A DNA stretch of 64,000 nucleotides, taken from assembly GCF_009176725.1 (NCBI RefSeq), contig NZ_AP020337.1, positions 3,472,001 to 3,536,000 on the forward strand, read 5' to 3'. Below the pieces are notes generated by a model that did not search any database, was not told where the DNA came from, and saw only the letters and a program-made list of their open reading frames with translations. Source of the DNA: Pseudomonas sp. KUIN-1 (GTDB lineage Bacteria; Pseudomonadota; Gammaproteobacteria; Pseudomonadales; Pseudomonadaceae). Shown piece by piece: positions 36,183 to 45,075 of this stretch. Each line of letters begins with the position of its first letter. The stretch's first letter is position 1. Made by a program: the position numbers and the translations under genes.

Positions 36183-36958
36183 TGCACGCACTCCTGGCGG
36201 GTCATCAGGAACGTGTCGATGCTGTCCAGCACCTGCTGCAAGTCATCCGCCAGCGGACGCATCCCGCCGCCGTCTATGCACAATGAGCGCTGCTGCAGGC
36301 CACGGGTACGCAGTACATGGCGTGCACTCACCAATTGCGACTTTTCACCGAACACGCTCAACACGCGGCCCTGGTAATCGAGCAGACATTCACTGACATC
36401 GACACCAGCCAGCAACCTGAAACCCACTGTCAAGCGCTGCCCCTGCATCGAAAGCGTCGCGTCACTCTCGTCGCCGGCGAGGCCTACTCGCTCATGCGAC
36501 TGCCCGTCAGGCAGTACCAGATTGTCCAGCAGATGCCTGGCTTGCTCGACATGCCCCTGTTCGGCCAGGTCCGCCATATGTCCCAGCCTGGAATCGAGTA
36601 ACCCGTCGGCCTTGGCCGGGGAAGACAGCAGCAGCAAGGCAGGTGTCGACTGCAGAAATGAAGTGCCTGCCAGTGCCTGCGCCAATGCACCGCCCAAGGC
36701 AACGCCGACCAGTACATCCGGCACACCCCATGGCTCGAGCGCGCAGGCCCAGCGCTCGGTAAAGGCACCAAAGTCCTCACCCTGCATAACGGGCAGCGAC
36801 AGGGAATCAAACACCGTGACCTGAAAACCGGCGGCGGTAAAGTGCTCGATCAGCGGCTGGGCAAATCCACCCTCGTCCCAGACCGGCATCACCGGTGACA
36901 GAATAAAGACGCGCGAATGCCCGACACCAAAGGTCCGGAAGGTCATGCAATGACTCAT
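36179..36958 (-). CDS. Alpha/beta hydrolase-fold protein
   Basis: A 259-residue protein with the fold of alpha/beta hydrolases: FILSPVMPVWDEGGFAQPL, then VLVGVALGGALAQALAG. The nucleophile elbow reads GVALGGA, with Ala where Ser is usual, so the classic catalytic Ser appears absent. A His near the end (SARHVL) and an Asp are present. It may be a non-hydrolytic member or use another nucleophile. The start has AGGAG upstream. Confidence 0.72.
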   Translation of the reverse strand: MSHCMTFRTFGVGHSRVFILSPVMPVWDEGGFAQPLIEHFTAAGFQVTVFDSLSLPVMQGEDFGAFTERWACALEPWGVPDVLVGVALGGALAQALAGTSFLQSTPALLLLSSPAKADGLLDSRLGHMADLAEQGHVEQARHLLDNLVLPDGQSHERVGLAGDESDATLSMQGQRLTVGFRLLAGVDVSECLLDYQGRVLSVFGEKSQLVSARHVLRTRGLQQRSLCIDGGGMRPLADDLQQVLDSIDTFLMTRQECVQ

Positions 36959-36980
36959 GGCTTTTGCTCCTGCAAAAAGA

Positions 36981-37010
36981 ACCAGACCCGCCTTGTCAAG
37001 CGGGTCCGGT
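36981..37010 (-). terminator. Intra-cluster terminator or attenuator
   Basis: On the minus strand GACCCGC pairs with GCGGGTC (extended by ACC/GGT after one mismatch), followed 6 bases later by CTTTTT. It lies between the nitronate monooxygenase and the alpha/beta hydrolase gene and may partly separate the last two genes from the rest. Confidence 0.6.
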
Positions 37011-37044
37011 CGTTGCTCCATCGTGAGGGCTCAATCGTGAAGGC

Positions 37045-38016
37045 TCAGCGGGGCGTGCGAAGGCGTTCGACACTGGCGGCATACCCGCGCAGGGTCGACT
37101 CGATAATCCGTTGCGCGGGCAGCACTTCCTTGATCAGGTCCGCGACTTCGCCCGCCCAGATGGCCCGGATACTGACATCATCGGCCGCTAATGCAGCTTC
37201 ATAGTCCAGGCGCAGTTGACCGGCTGAGGCAGCGAAAGCCTGCTCCTCACCCACCCAGCTATCGGAAAAGTCATTGCCGATCACACGTCCGCTGTAGCCC
37301 TCGGGCCAATCGATGCCGCGTACCTGATCGAAGATCCGGGTTCGCACCGTATCGCTCGCGACCGCCTGCAGCAGTCTCTGTTTTACCCGTTCGGAAGGCA
37401 GTGCCTCCTGTGAAGCCAGAAAGCGCGTACCCATCATCACGCCGTCCATGCCCAGCGCCAGCGCAGCAGCCATGCCACGCCCGTCGGCGATCCCGCCGGC
37501 ACCGATCAGCACGACATGCTCACCCACAGCGTCGCGGACCGCCGGAAACAGCGGCAATGAAGCGCGGCGCAAACTGTGACCACCCGCCTCGGCACCTTGC
37601 ACGATCAGCGCATCGGCACCGGCGTCCAGCGCTTCAAGCGCCTGGTCGACGTCATGCACCTGAACGATGACTTTGGCATTGGCCTGATGGATGGGCCTGA
37701 CGAAAGGACGTACATCACCAAACGAAAGGGCAACCACCGCCGGACGATACTCCAGCGCCAGAAGAAGCAATTCGAACTGTTTGGCCACGGTAAACATGAC
37801 CAGGCCGACGCCCCAAGGCTGCTGCACCTCGCGCATCATCTCCAGTTCACGCGCCATCCATTGCGGGTCGCCGTAACTGGCACCCACCAGGCCAAGGCCA
37901 CCGGCACGGGAAACCGCAGCCGCCAGACGCCCACCGGAAGCGCCGCCCATGGGCGCCAGAATCAGCGGGTGGTCAATGCCCAGAAGTGAGGTCAGTGCTG
38001 TATTGATCGTGGTCAT
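37045..38016 (-). CDS. Nitronate monooxygenase family FMN enzyme
   Basis: A 323-residue TIM-barrel flavoprotein of the NMO/2-nitropropane dioxygenase group. It has LILAPMGGASGG at the N terminus, IVQGAEAGGHS (the conserved His) and VVLIGAGGIADGRGMAAAL for FMN phosphate binding. It oxidises alkyl nitronates or related carbanions. The ATG preceded by AGGGA is chosen. It is the fifth gene of the leftward cluster. Confidence 0.9.
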   Translation of the reverse strand: MTTINTALTSLLGIDHPLILAPMGGASGGRLAAAVSRAGGLGLVGASYGDPQWMARELEMMREVQQPWGVGLVMFTVAKQFELLLLALEYRPAVVALSFGDVRPFVRPIHQANAKVIVQVHDVDQALEALDAGADALIVQGAEAGGHSLRRASLPLFPAVRDAVGEHVVLIGAGGIADGRGMAAALALGMDGVMMGTRFLASQEALPSERVKQRLLQAVASDTVRTRIFDQVRGIDWPEGYSGRVIGNDFSDSWVGEEQAFAASAGQLRLDYEAALAADDVSIRAIWAGEVADLIKEVLPAQRIIESTLRGYAASVERLRTPR

Positions 38017-38092
38017 CGCATAATCCCTGTGCAATTCGAGTGAATATCAGACGAAGGCGGCCTGTGCGCCGCCCTCTTCTACCGGTCGTGGC

Positions 38093-38467
38093 TCAGCCAG
38101 CCTTTTGTAAGGCAATTTCAGGGGTGATGTACTCGGCCACGTTGTACAGGTGATATTCCCAAGTGCCGGTTTCTTTCAACCGGGAGTAGCGCGACAGAAA
38201 CTCTGCGTCGGTAAACAGCGACTCGAACTGGCTGCGATCGCTCCATTGCGCCTGATTGATAACGGTCTTGCCGTCGATGCTTCTCATCAATCGGCTCCAT
38301 TTGAAGGCACTGTAAGTGCGTGCCACGTAACTGACCGTCTCTTCAAGAATCTGAATGGCCAGATCCTGAGCCCCCTCATTTACCTGTACGACATTGATCA
38401 GATAAACCGCGTTGTCATCGCTGACGGATTGGGCGTCGAACAATTCCATTTTCATCATCATTTCCAT
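38093..38467 (-). CDS. Antibiotic biosynthesis monooxygenase (ABM) domain protein
   Basis: A 124-residue ferredoxin-like alpha+beta protein. VYLINVVQVNEGAQDLAIQI and FKWSRLMRSIDGKTVINQAQW are the usual ABM beta strands. These small proteins are cofactor-free monooxygenases or dimeric stress proteins. The first residues contain several Met codons; the real start may be any of them. It sits between the RraA-like and NMO genes, so it likely acts in the same pathway. Confidence 0.78.
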   Translation of the reverse strand: MEMMMKMELFDAQSVSDDNAVYLINVVQVNEGAQDLAIQILEETVSYVARTYSAFKWSRLMRSIDGKTVINQAQWSDRSQFESLFTDAEFLSRYSRLKETGTWEYHLYNVAEYITPEIALQKAG

Positions 38468-38489
38468 TCAAGTGGGAAGGCAGATCAGT

Positions 38490-39209
38490 TCACGCCTGCG
38501 AAGGCATCGCGACGCTGATTTTTTCAGCGTCAGTCAGCCAGGGCTGGTCGTAGCGATAGGTGCTACGGGCTTTTTCCAGCGTCCAGCCAGCCGATATGGC
38601 TTCGATGATGCGGCGTTCTGTCTGCTCGACTGCCTGGGCACGGCGTACAACCTCGACAGCCAGTTGCTGGGGAATCACAACACAGCCGCTGCCATCACAC
38701 ACCAGAAGGTCGCCGGGCCGGACTGTTACGCCATTGATGAGCAGAGGCACTTGTACAGCCTGGAGTTGAGCGCGGTTCTTTGCCGACTGCATGAAACGCC
38801 CGCGACTGAACAATGGGTAACGGCACTCGATGACCGTATCGATATCGCGCGCCACGCCATCGATCACGGTGCCCTTGATGCCATTGGCCAACGCGAAGTG
38901 GGTCATGATGTCGCCCCATACCGTGCAGTCCTGGCGTCCGTTGTTTGAGGAAACAATCACCGCACCGGCCGGTACATGATCGATATAGTTGGCAGCCCCC
39001 TTGAATAGCGCAGAGGCATCGACCGGCTCGTACTGCACGGTAAATGCGATGCCTACGCAACGAGTGCCAGGTACTTGCGAGGCAATACCCGAAAGCCCAC
39101 CTTGGATCCCCAGGCTGTCCAGCGCGTCAGACAAGGACGCAGTGTCGAGATGTTCACATGCCTCCAGCACGGCTTGCGCAATGGGTACAGCTTCAAAGTG
39201 CGCTGACAT
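38490..39209 (-). CDS. RraA-like aldolase/decarboxylase
   Basis: A 239-residue protein of the RraA / 4-hydroxy-4-methyl-2-oxoglutarate (HMG) aldolase group. It has DALDSLGIQGGLSG at the start, AVIVSSNNGRQDCTVWGDIM and GIKGTVIDGVARDIDTV, where the G..RD pair binds the metal-pyruvate. It probably cleaves a 4-hydroxy-2-oxo acid or decarboxylates oxaloacetate. The ATG has AGGGAGA upstream. Its 5' end overlaps the dehydrogenase gene by 17 bases. Confidence 0.85.
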   Translation of the reverse strand: MSAHFEAVPIAQAVLEACEHLDTASLSDALDSLGIQGGLSGIASQVPGTRCVGIAFTVQYEPVDASALFKGAANYIDHVPAGAVIVSSNNGRQDCTVWGDIMTHFALANGIKGTVIDGVARDIDTVIECRYPLFSRGRFMQSAKNRAQLQAVQVPLLINGVTVRPGDLLVCDGSGCVVIPQQLAVEVVRRAQAVEQTERRIIEAISAGWTLEKARSTYRYDQPWLTDAEKISVAMPSQA

Positions 39210-40383
39210 GACGTTCTCCCTGTGCTGCAACCTGTTCGTTGCCATACCCGAACGTGCGGGACTGCAACTCGATGCACTGTTGAACGATCGCGTCGCCCAC
39301 CTGGGCCGTGGAATGGGAACCGCCAAGGTCATACGTGCGTGTGGATGTACGAGAAACCAGGCTGACGGCCTGGCTGATACACGCCGACTCGGCCGGGAAC
39401 CCCAAATGCTCCAGCATCAGTGCGATGGCCATGAACATCGCGCCGGGGTTGGCCTTGTTCAACCCCGCATGGGCAGGAGCGCTGCCGTGTACCGGTTCGA
39501 AATAAGCCCCTGAATTGCCGAAGTTGCCACTGGGCGCAAACCCCAGGCCTCCCATGACTCCGGCGCCGAGATCGGAAAGAATATCGCCGAACATGTTCTC
39601 GGCAACGATCACCCCGAAGCGCTCGGGGCGCTGCACCATCCACAGGGCAACCGCATCGACATTCTCGATGACCCCGGTCACGTCCGGATACCGCTGAGCT
39701 GTTGCTTCGAAGATGCCCCGTGCAAAGGCGCTGCTGTGCCGCAGGACCATGGGTTTGTCGACAAACGTGACCCGCGTGAAGTGGTTCTTGCGGGCGTACT
39801 CGAAGGCGTATTCGAAAATACGCGTCAGGCCACTTCGCGTCTGCAGGCGCAACGTCACCGTCGCATCATCCTGCCCTTCTCGCTGCCACGCCGCGCCGAG
39901 GGCTTCCCGCTCTTCGAGCAGCGGCACCAGTGCATCCGGGATACAACCGAAGTCCAGCCCCGCATAAAGCCCTTCGGTGTTTTCCCTGATCACGACAAAG
40001 CGAAATCTGTTTTCGCCAGTCATGTCTGTGACCGGGCGTACATTGGCGTACAGGTCGAGATTCTGCCTGAGCTGAATGACCGGACTGACATAGCGGCGGT
40101 TCTGGCCCTGAAGCGCCAGTGGCAACTCTGCTTCGGCCTCTGCCAGAGGCTTGCTGGTTATTGCGCCAAGCAATGTCGCATCGCAGCTGGCCATAATCTC
40201 CCAGGTCAGGGCCGGAACGGTTTCCCCCTCGGCCCTCCAGCATTCCCAACCGATGTCCGCCGGTACCAGATCGAACGGCAGGTTCAGCGCCGCAATCACC
40301 GGAAGCGCCGCCTCCATGACTTCAATACCGATCCCGTCACCGGGCAAGACACATATGCGCTTTCGGAGCACTTGAGTGGTCAT
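39193..40383 (-). CDS. Isocitrate/isopropylmalate dehydrogenase family enzyme
   Basis: A 396-residue NAD(P)-dependent beta-decarboxylating dehydrogenase. It has VLPGDGIGIEVMEAALPVI, the substrate-arginine stretch LYANVRPV, RENTEGLYAG, and the metal-binding motif NMFGDILSDLGAG. The nucleotide loop reads FEPVHGSAPAHAGLNKANP. Relatives oxidise isopropylmalate, malate, tartrate or homoisocitrate. The neighbouring HMGL-type enzyme suggests a branched or hydroxylated 2-oxo acid. It is coupled to the upstream gene by a 4-base overlap. Confidence 0.88.
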   Translation of the reverse strand: MTTQVLRKRICVLPGDGIGIEVMEAALPVIAALNLPFDLVPADIGWECWRAEGETVPALTWEIMASCDATLLGAITSKPLAEAEAELPLALQGQNRRYVSPVIQLRQNLDLYANVRPVTDMTGENRFRFVVIRENTEGLYAGLDFGCIPDALVPLLEEREALGAAWQREGQDDATVTLRLQTRSGLTRIFEYAFEYARKNHFTRVTFVDKPMVLRHSSAFARGIFEATAQRYPDVTGVIENVDAVALWMVQRPERFGVIVAENMFGDILSDLGAGVMGGLGFAPSGNFGNSGAYFEPVHGSAPAHAGLNKANPGAMFMAIALMLEHLGFPAESACISQAVSLVSRTSTRTYDLGGSHSTAQVGDAIVQQCIELQSRTFGYGNEQVAAQGERHVSAL

Positions 40384-41402
40384 AGCGCGACTCCCTTTGC
40401 GCTGTTCGACAGGCCGCTGGTCGACAACACCGCTCGCGGCGCAAGACGCGCCACCTTGTCCTGCTGATGCATGACCTCGATCGCTCGATACTCGGAAGTC
40501 AGCTGAAAGCGCTCGAGGGTGTCCCGTACGCGTTGACTGCTGTCATAGGGGAAGTTGTAAGTGCCCAGAATGATATCCATCAGCGGGCTGGGCATATTGT
40601 TGTGCGGTACCGCACGGGCCGTGGCTTCCGACAGTTCCATCACCTTCACCAGGTCATAGCCATGACTCACGCCGGTACGCTCCAGGTAGGCAACCAGCAT
40701 ACTCAGGTGAAGATTGCCGGCTCCCTTGCCCATGCCACATATGGACGTGTCGATGTATTCAGCGCCGGCTTCTATAGCCGCCACTGCATTCGCCAGCGCC
40801 AACGACATATTGTTATGGGCGTGAAAGCCCAGCGGCACCAATAGTCGGCTTGAGAGACGACTGAACAGTCGATCTACATCGGCTGGCAACATATGGCCAT
40901 TGGAATCCGCACAGCAAACGATATCCGCGCCAGCCCCCTCCGCGCGTACCGCCGTATCAAGCACACTGCCTGGCGTCTGCGAAGTCACATGCGTCACATT
41001 GGCGCTGACACTGAAGCCGTGATCGCGAGCCAGCGACAAGGTCACAAGCCCCTCATCCAATTGATCGCGCCGCAAACAGACGCGGATCATCGAAACGCCC
41101 TGCTCCCTGAGCATGGCGAAGTCATCCGTGGTGATGTTTCTGGGGTGAACCATGACGGCCAGTTCGATACGGCCGTTGGCCGCCTGCGCAATCTTTTCAA
41201 TGAAGCCTGCGCCTACATCACTGGTCAGACCGTGCTCGCCTTTCGGGGCGAAGGATCCTTTGCAATAACCAATTTCGCAGAGGTCGACACCCGCACTGGC
41301 CAAGCCAGCGACCACTATCTGCGCCTGATCTTCTGTGAAGTTGAAGTTGTTCCGATAACCACCGTCACGCAAGGTAACGTCGAGAATTTTTACGTCGGCC
41401 AT
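40380..41402 (-). CDS. HMGL/DRE-TIM aldolase family protein
   Basis: A 340-residue DRE-TIM metallolyase. The family signature LDVTLRDGGYRNNF opens the barrel. The metal ligands are in FHAHNNMSLALA, and the G-rich motif is DTSICGMGKGAGN. It resembles 4-hydroxy-2-oxovalerate aldolases and 2-isopropylmalate-synthase-like enzymes, which break or form a C-C bond next to a keto acid. It is the first gene of the seven-gene cluster. About 280 bases separate it from the co-directional LysR gene. Confidence 0.88.
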   Translation of the reverse strand: MADVKILDVTLRDGGYRNNFNFTEDQAQIVVAGLASAGVDLCEIGYCKGSFAPKGEHGLTSDVGAGFIEKIAQAANGRIELAVMVHPRNITTDDFAMLREQGVSMIRVCLRRDQLDEGLVTLSLARDHGFSVSANVTHVTSQTPGSVLDTAVRAEGAGADIVCCADSNGHMLPADVDRLFSRLSSRLLVPLGFHAHNNMSLALANAVAAIEAGAEYIDTSICGMGKGAGNLHLSMLVAYLERTGVSHGYDLVKVMELSEATARAVPHNNMPSPLMDIILGTYNFPYDSSQRVRDTLERFQLTSEYRAIEVMHQQDKVARLAPRAVLSTSGLSNSAKGVAL

Positions 41403-41680
41403 GAGAATCTCCGGCTGTCCTTAGGGTGTCATCAGGGTGCTTGAGATGATCTTGACACTGCTTGAGTTTTTATAATTATCCAACAGCGCGCCATCTAACA
41501 AACCTTGCCGAGCCGACACCTTAACGTCTCGGAGTTTCGAGTCATGAACTGCTCCACTCGGTATTGATCCTCGTCAAAACAGCCGAACTTGTAAACTGTC
41601 GATATTTGATGAGGGGATGGGAATTTTTTCACAACAAGATCGTTTTGCCGCCAACACAATCAGCGTGGACTCAGCCCTGG

Positions 41681-42592
41681 CTAGCGATAACAGCTTTCCA
41701 CATAATTCATGGCAGCCTGGATGGAAGCCACCGTGCGCAAGTCTTCATGCACACCGAGCCAGACATCGACTTCCAGCGGAGCCGACAATTCCACCTGGCA
41801 AAGACGATCATTACCCTCTACGGCAAAACTGGGCAGTAACGCGATACCCACACCGGTTTCGGCAGCACGAATTTGCAACTCCACAGTTTTGGCCTCCAGC
41901 ACAAAGGGTCGATCACCGACGATATCCCTCAGCCAACCATTCTGATTGTCACTCATCAGTTCATTGTCATAAGCAATAAACTCATAATGCTCCGGAGGAC
42001 GTTGCTCCAGATAAAAACGTGCGCAATAAAATGAAAAGGAAGCCGTGCCAATCCGCCGCGCGACAATGCCGCTTTCAACAGGTTTGGAAAACCGTATGCA
42101 CAGGTCAGACTGGCAACTGGACAACGACGAATACTGGTGATCGCCCAACAAGCGCAACACAATTCCGGGATGCATTGCCCGAAACGCCCCCAACCGCGGT
42201 ACCAGCTTCTCGACCGCTACCGACGGCGGCGCACTGATGGTCACCTCCACACCCTGCACCACCTGAGCCGCAACCGCGAGACGGCCAACGGCTTGGGTCT
42301 GCGCCTCGATCTGTCGCCCGATCGCCGCCACACGCCGTCCCTCATCAGTCAGTTCATACAAACGCTTGCGACGGTCGACAAGCTTTACATTCAGAGACCT
42401 TTCCAGCGAAGCGATACGGCGCGACACCGTGGCGTGCTCAACACCCAACATCCTTGCAGCGCCACTCAGGGAACTGACCGTGGAAAACATTACGAAGTAA
42501 CGCAGGTCCTCCCAGTCAAAACAGATCCTGGGTTTTCTGAACAGGTTGTTAACGTCAAGGGAAACTGATCCATCCACTGGAGTCATTGTCAT
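41681..42592 (-). CDS. LysR-family regulator
   Basis: A 303-residue LysR protein. Its HTH lies at 30-85 (STVSSLSGAARMLGVEHATV, RIASLERSLNVKLVDRRKR), after an N-terminal extension longer than usual. It is upstream of and co-directional with the seven-gene cluster, a likely regulator of it. A long perfect inverted repeat lies immediately upstream of its start. Confidence 0.9.
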   Translation of the reverse strand: MTMTPVDGSVSLDVNNLFRKPRICFDWEDLRYFVMFSTVSSLSGAARMLGVEHATVSRRIASLERSLNVKLVDRRKRLYELTDEGRRVAAIGRQIEAQTQAVGRLAVAAQVVQGVEVTISAPPSVAVEKLVPRLGAFRAMHPGIVLRLLGDHQYSSLSSCQSDLCIRFSKPVESGIVARRIGTASFSFYCARFYLEQRPPEHYEFIAYDNELMSDNQNGWLRDIVGDRPFVLEAKTVELQIRAAETGVGIALLPSFAVEGNDRLCQVELSAPLEVDVWLGVHEDLRTVASIQAAMNYVESCYR

Positions 42593-42595
42593 CCA

Positions 42596-42687
42596 AGCCT
42601 TATCCTTATGCGGTTCGTGCGAATAGGTAGTTTTGTTATGTTTTAAACCGAGTATTGGCAGGTGCGTAGAACGATAAGGATAAGGCT
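42596..42687. promoter_or_regulatory. 14-bp perfect inverted repeat spanning the LysR promoter region
   Basis: AGCCTTATCCTTAT at the left end is repeated as its exact reverse complement, with 64 bases between the arms. It begins 4 bases upstream of the LysR start codon. The spacing suits a looping operator or the ends of a lost insertion. Function inferred. Confidence 0.55.
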
Positions 42688-42849
42688 GAAGACTTCCTCA
42701 GGCCCGGACAGCGAGCGGGTGCCGCTGGGTAGTTTAGTTTATTGGCGGGTGGGTATTGCGGAGAGGGGGTCGGATGTTTTGGGACGTGGGTGTCCAGAGT
42801 GGGGGGGGGTTGCTAGGGTGACATCTCTTAAACAGAGGTAAGGCTCCAC

Positions 42850-43077
42850 GGGACGAGCTGCAGCACCACCATCAACTGCTTTAAAACTCCTGATAACAAC
42901 TGCACCACTGGCATTATCCCAGCAAGCACTTCGCCCACTACTTAGTGCACGAAAAGAGCTTGGATTATTAACGAAGCTTTCAATATGCAAGGCAAATCTC
43001 TCGCGAGCAGCTATACTCAAAGCCTTATATTAGCCGTGCTGAACTACATACTTTTCAAATGCATGGCCACCAGATAT
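42850..43077 (-). pseudogene. Toxin C-terminal remnant (terminal module of CDI array)
   Basis: Read in frame on the minus strand this gives GGHAFEKYVVQHG, a TAA, then SFVNNPSSFRALSSGRSA and WDNASGAVVIRSFKAVDGG, ending near AARP. The pattern HAFEKHV..NNPSS.R.L..GRSAYWD...GTVVI..P...DGGTAFRP is common at the C termini of CdiA and Rhs proteins. It has lost its N-terminal context, has an internal stop and is followed by no intact immunity gene, so it is dead. It is the most distal, presumably oldest, module. Confidence 0.65.
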
Positions 43078-43153
43078 CTCTTGTCATGCAAGTTGCTCAC
43101 CGCACTTCGCAGTATTCGCCTTACCTGAACCTTTTACACCGAGGCTATCGTCT

Positions 43154-43786
43154 TTACGTCACAGGCCTAAAGTCATCAACGGACTTGTTTTTCTCTTTCA
43201 ATAAAGACGCAATGAAATCGGGATTACAAACCATCAAAAAGTCAATAGCATCATAGATTTTCCAGCGATGCACTTCAGAATGATCAATTATGGCGGCAAG
43301 ATGTTCTTCAATAAGAGGCACGTACTCTGGGTATTTCTTCCTACTAACGAAATCAAAAATTTTTGCTATTTCGAACGGCTTACTACTCGCTAAATCAATA
43401 ATTTTCGATAGCGGAGAGTAGATTTGGACTCTAGCCGCCTCGACGTCCCCGCGATCAGCCATATTGGCAAAATACCGAGTAACGGCCAAGAGTATTTGAC
43501 GATACGTGTCGTCGTACCCATATAGTCGATGAGAATAGGTTCCTTCGATGCCTTCAGGTTCCTCCATACTCCCTTCTAAAGCGATCAAGCCCTCATGAAC
43601 GCCCCAACTAGTCAGTAGTTTCGCAGCCAAGAATTGCTCCTCATTGGTGGTCGCATGACGGAGCAAATCCAGCACATCATCAATTCTTTCCTGTGGAATA
43701 TCCTCCGGATCCAAATCTCCTGCCGTCACGGCATAATCTGCATGTTCTGGTATGCCATTCAACAGCTCGTATATTTTCGGCTCCAT
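43154..43786 (-). CDS. Probable immunity protein (210 aa)
   Basis: An intact 210-residue acidic, helical protein with no signal peptide (YEVLNG-like start, VLDLLRHATTNEEQFLAAKLL). The helix-rich pattern with repeated charged blocks could be a HEAT-like repeat. It follows a broken toxin module after 6 bases, the normal place of a cognate CdiI. Its toxin is frameshifted, so it may be an orphan immunity gene that protects against siblings carrying the active toxin. No family name is recognised. Confidence 0.7.
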   Translation of the reverse strand: MEPKIYELLNGIPEHADYAVTAGDLDPEDIPQERIDDVLDLLRHATTNEEQFLAAKLLTSWGVHEGLIALEGSMEEPEGIEGTYSHRLYGYDDTYRQILLAVTRYFANMADRGDVEAARVQIYSPLSKIIDLASSKPFEIAKIFDFVSRKKYPEYVPLIEEHLAAIIDHSEVHRWKIYDAIDFLMVCNPDFIASLLKEKNKSVDDFRPVT

Positions 43787-43792
43787 AAATAC

Positions 43793-44306
43793 CTACTCTT
43801 TTACTCTTTTAATATAGTCGACTGGCACACAACCCATAATCAAACATTCACCATCGTGCTTAGCATCACCCAAATCTCTCTCCCGCGTTAATCAGCGAGT
43901 CGCTATTATTCTCAGTTGGGTTTCTTGCATACCTTTCACGGGCTGCATCCACTTTCGATTGTAATTCTGCTGTCACCCGTTGATTCGTCAAGAATTTGGT
44001 ATCTGGGAGTGCGCCGGAATCAATGTCTTCCTGCAAACGCTTAACGTCGATCTCAATTTTATCAGTACCATAGTTTTTCGGGTTCGATGTTGCATTTGGA
44101 TCAGTAACAGATATATAGGGCGAATTTTCAGAATTGCCACCACGCACGTGAGTTTGGACGCTGCCAGTTCCGTTGACATTGGGTGGAGCCAAATCACCGC
44201 TTTCATTGATATACGCTTTGGGCTTGCCGTTTCCGTTGACTGTTGCGCTAAAATCGTTATCGCCGCGCACAACGACCTGATCAGGCCCTTCTGCACCATC
44301 AGCCTT
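43793..44306 (-). pseudogene. Frameshifted orphan CdiA-CT toxin (ADP-ribosyltransferase-like, tentative)
   Basis: The frame opens right at the end of the preceding immunity gene with KADGAEGPDQVVVRGDNDF. It runs through SVQTHVRGGNSENSPYIS to LINAGERFG, then stops. One G too many (TTT GGG TGA instead of TTT GGT GAT) shifts the frame; corrected, it continues GDAKHDGECLIMGCVP to a stop 6 bases before the next immunity gene. There is no start codon or carrier, so it is a silent cassette. R/H...SPYIS patterns recall ART toxins, but this is only a suggestion. Confidence 0.7.
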
Positions 44307-44606
44307 TTATGCGCTCTAAGAACTCGACCATTGCTAGTGGATCACGCTCCACAAGTTCTTCAATCAAATCTTCCGCTGCCCAATGCAGAATCATGTCCCC
44401 TCCCCCCCATCCTTGCAGAGGATGAGATCACTTGACAAAGAAGAGTCAACAACATTGACTTCTCTATCGCTGAGTGCCATCAGGCCACCGTAGCCATCAT
44501 AAGGAATGACCCAGTAAAAACGCTCGTTCTCTATCCAGTAAATCCCAAACACCTGCACAGGCTCTTCTCGCCCAATTTCTCGAATAATCATATCCACATC
44601 ACTCAA
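44299..44606 (-). pseudogene. Frameshifted immunity gene
   Basis: A short acidic protein starts MSDVDMIIREIGREEP (TTG or a later ATG), with YWVIPYDGYGGL. It ends prematurely after a run of seven G. Adding one G restores a frame that continues DMILHWAAEDLIEELVERDP to a stop at the boundary of the next toxin cassette, about 100 residues in all. It overlaps the upstream toxin stop by a few bases, as immunity genes do. It is likely inactive unless the G run slips. Confidence 0.7.
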
Positions 44607-45075
44607 TAGTTCTACCGGGCTGCAGCACAGGGGGCAGCTGTTGCGGCGTAGTAATTTTCATATCGTATGCTTTATCGGTTACGGAGTTGTACTGGTAGTG
44701 GATGGTTATACTTTCTCCGCTAGGTAGACGGTGACTTACTTCCATTTTTCTCCATCCCTCACTCCGCGGGAAGTCTTTATCGCCCGCTAGTTTTGTATCA
44801 CGACCCGCAGAGGGATTTTCTGTCACTCTGTTCCACAAAGTCTGCTCGTTCACATCTCTTGGCGCCGTTGACTGATAGCTCTTTGCTGTTGAATGCGTTG
44901 CATAGTCTGGAAGACCAGCAGAAAACTCATCGGCAACATTTTTCCGACCATAATAATCTCTATTTACGCTAGACCTTTCAGTAACAGCGTTCGGGCTGTA
45001 TGGGTCATCAACGATAGTTGGTTTACCGCCACTGAAACCACTAGAACCGCCACCTTTTGCACCGAAAAACCAATC
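44599..45075 (-). CDS. Orphan CdiA-CT toxin cassette (unassigned)
   Basis: Open from the codon after the Imm35-type gene stop: DWFFGAKGGGSSGFSGG, then SVNRDYYGRKNVADEFS and the C-terminal DFPRSEGWRKMEVSH, IHYQYNSVTDKAYDMKI. It is about 158 codons with no start codon at its beginning; the only possible internal starts would give just the last 84 residues. The C-terminal strand-rich domain is typical of polymorphic toxins but I cannot name its activity. It is silent unless recombined onto a CdiA carrier. Confidence 0.68.
   Translation of the reverse strand, partial: DWFFGAKGGGSSGFSGGKPTIVDDPYSPNAVTERSSVNRDYYGRKNVADEFSAGLPDYATHSTAKSYQSTAPRDVNEQTLWNRVTENPSAGRDTKLAGDKDFPRSEGWRKMEVSHRLPSGESITIHYQYNSVTDKAYDMKITTPQQLPPVLQPGRTIE

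Noticed and set aside
41452..41476. TTGACA and TATAAT on the plus strand near the aldolase gene
   Set aside because: Spacing is only 13 bases and the direction points away from the cluster, with no gene following.
43634..43891. Plus-strand frame opposite an immunity gene
   Set aside because: Short, aromatic and low-complexity, antisense, with no supporting features.
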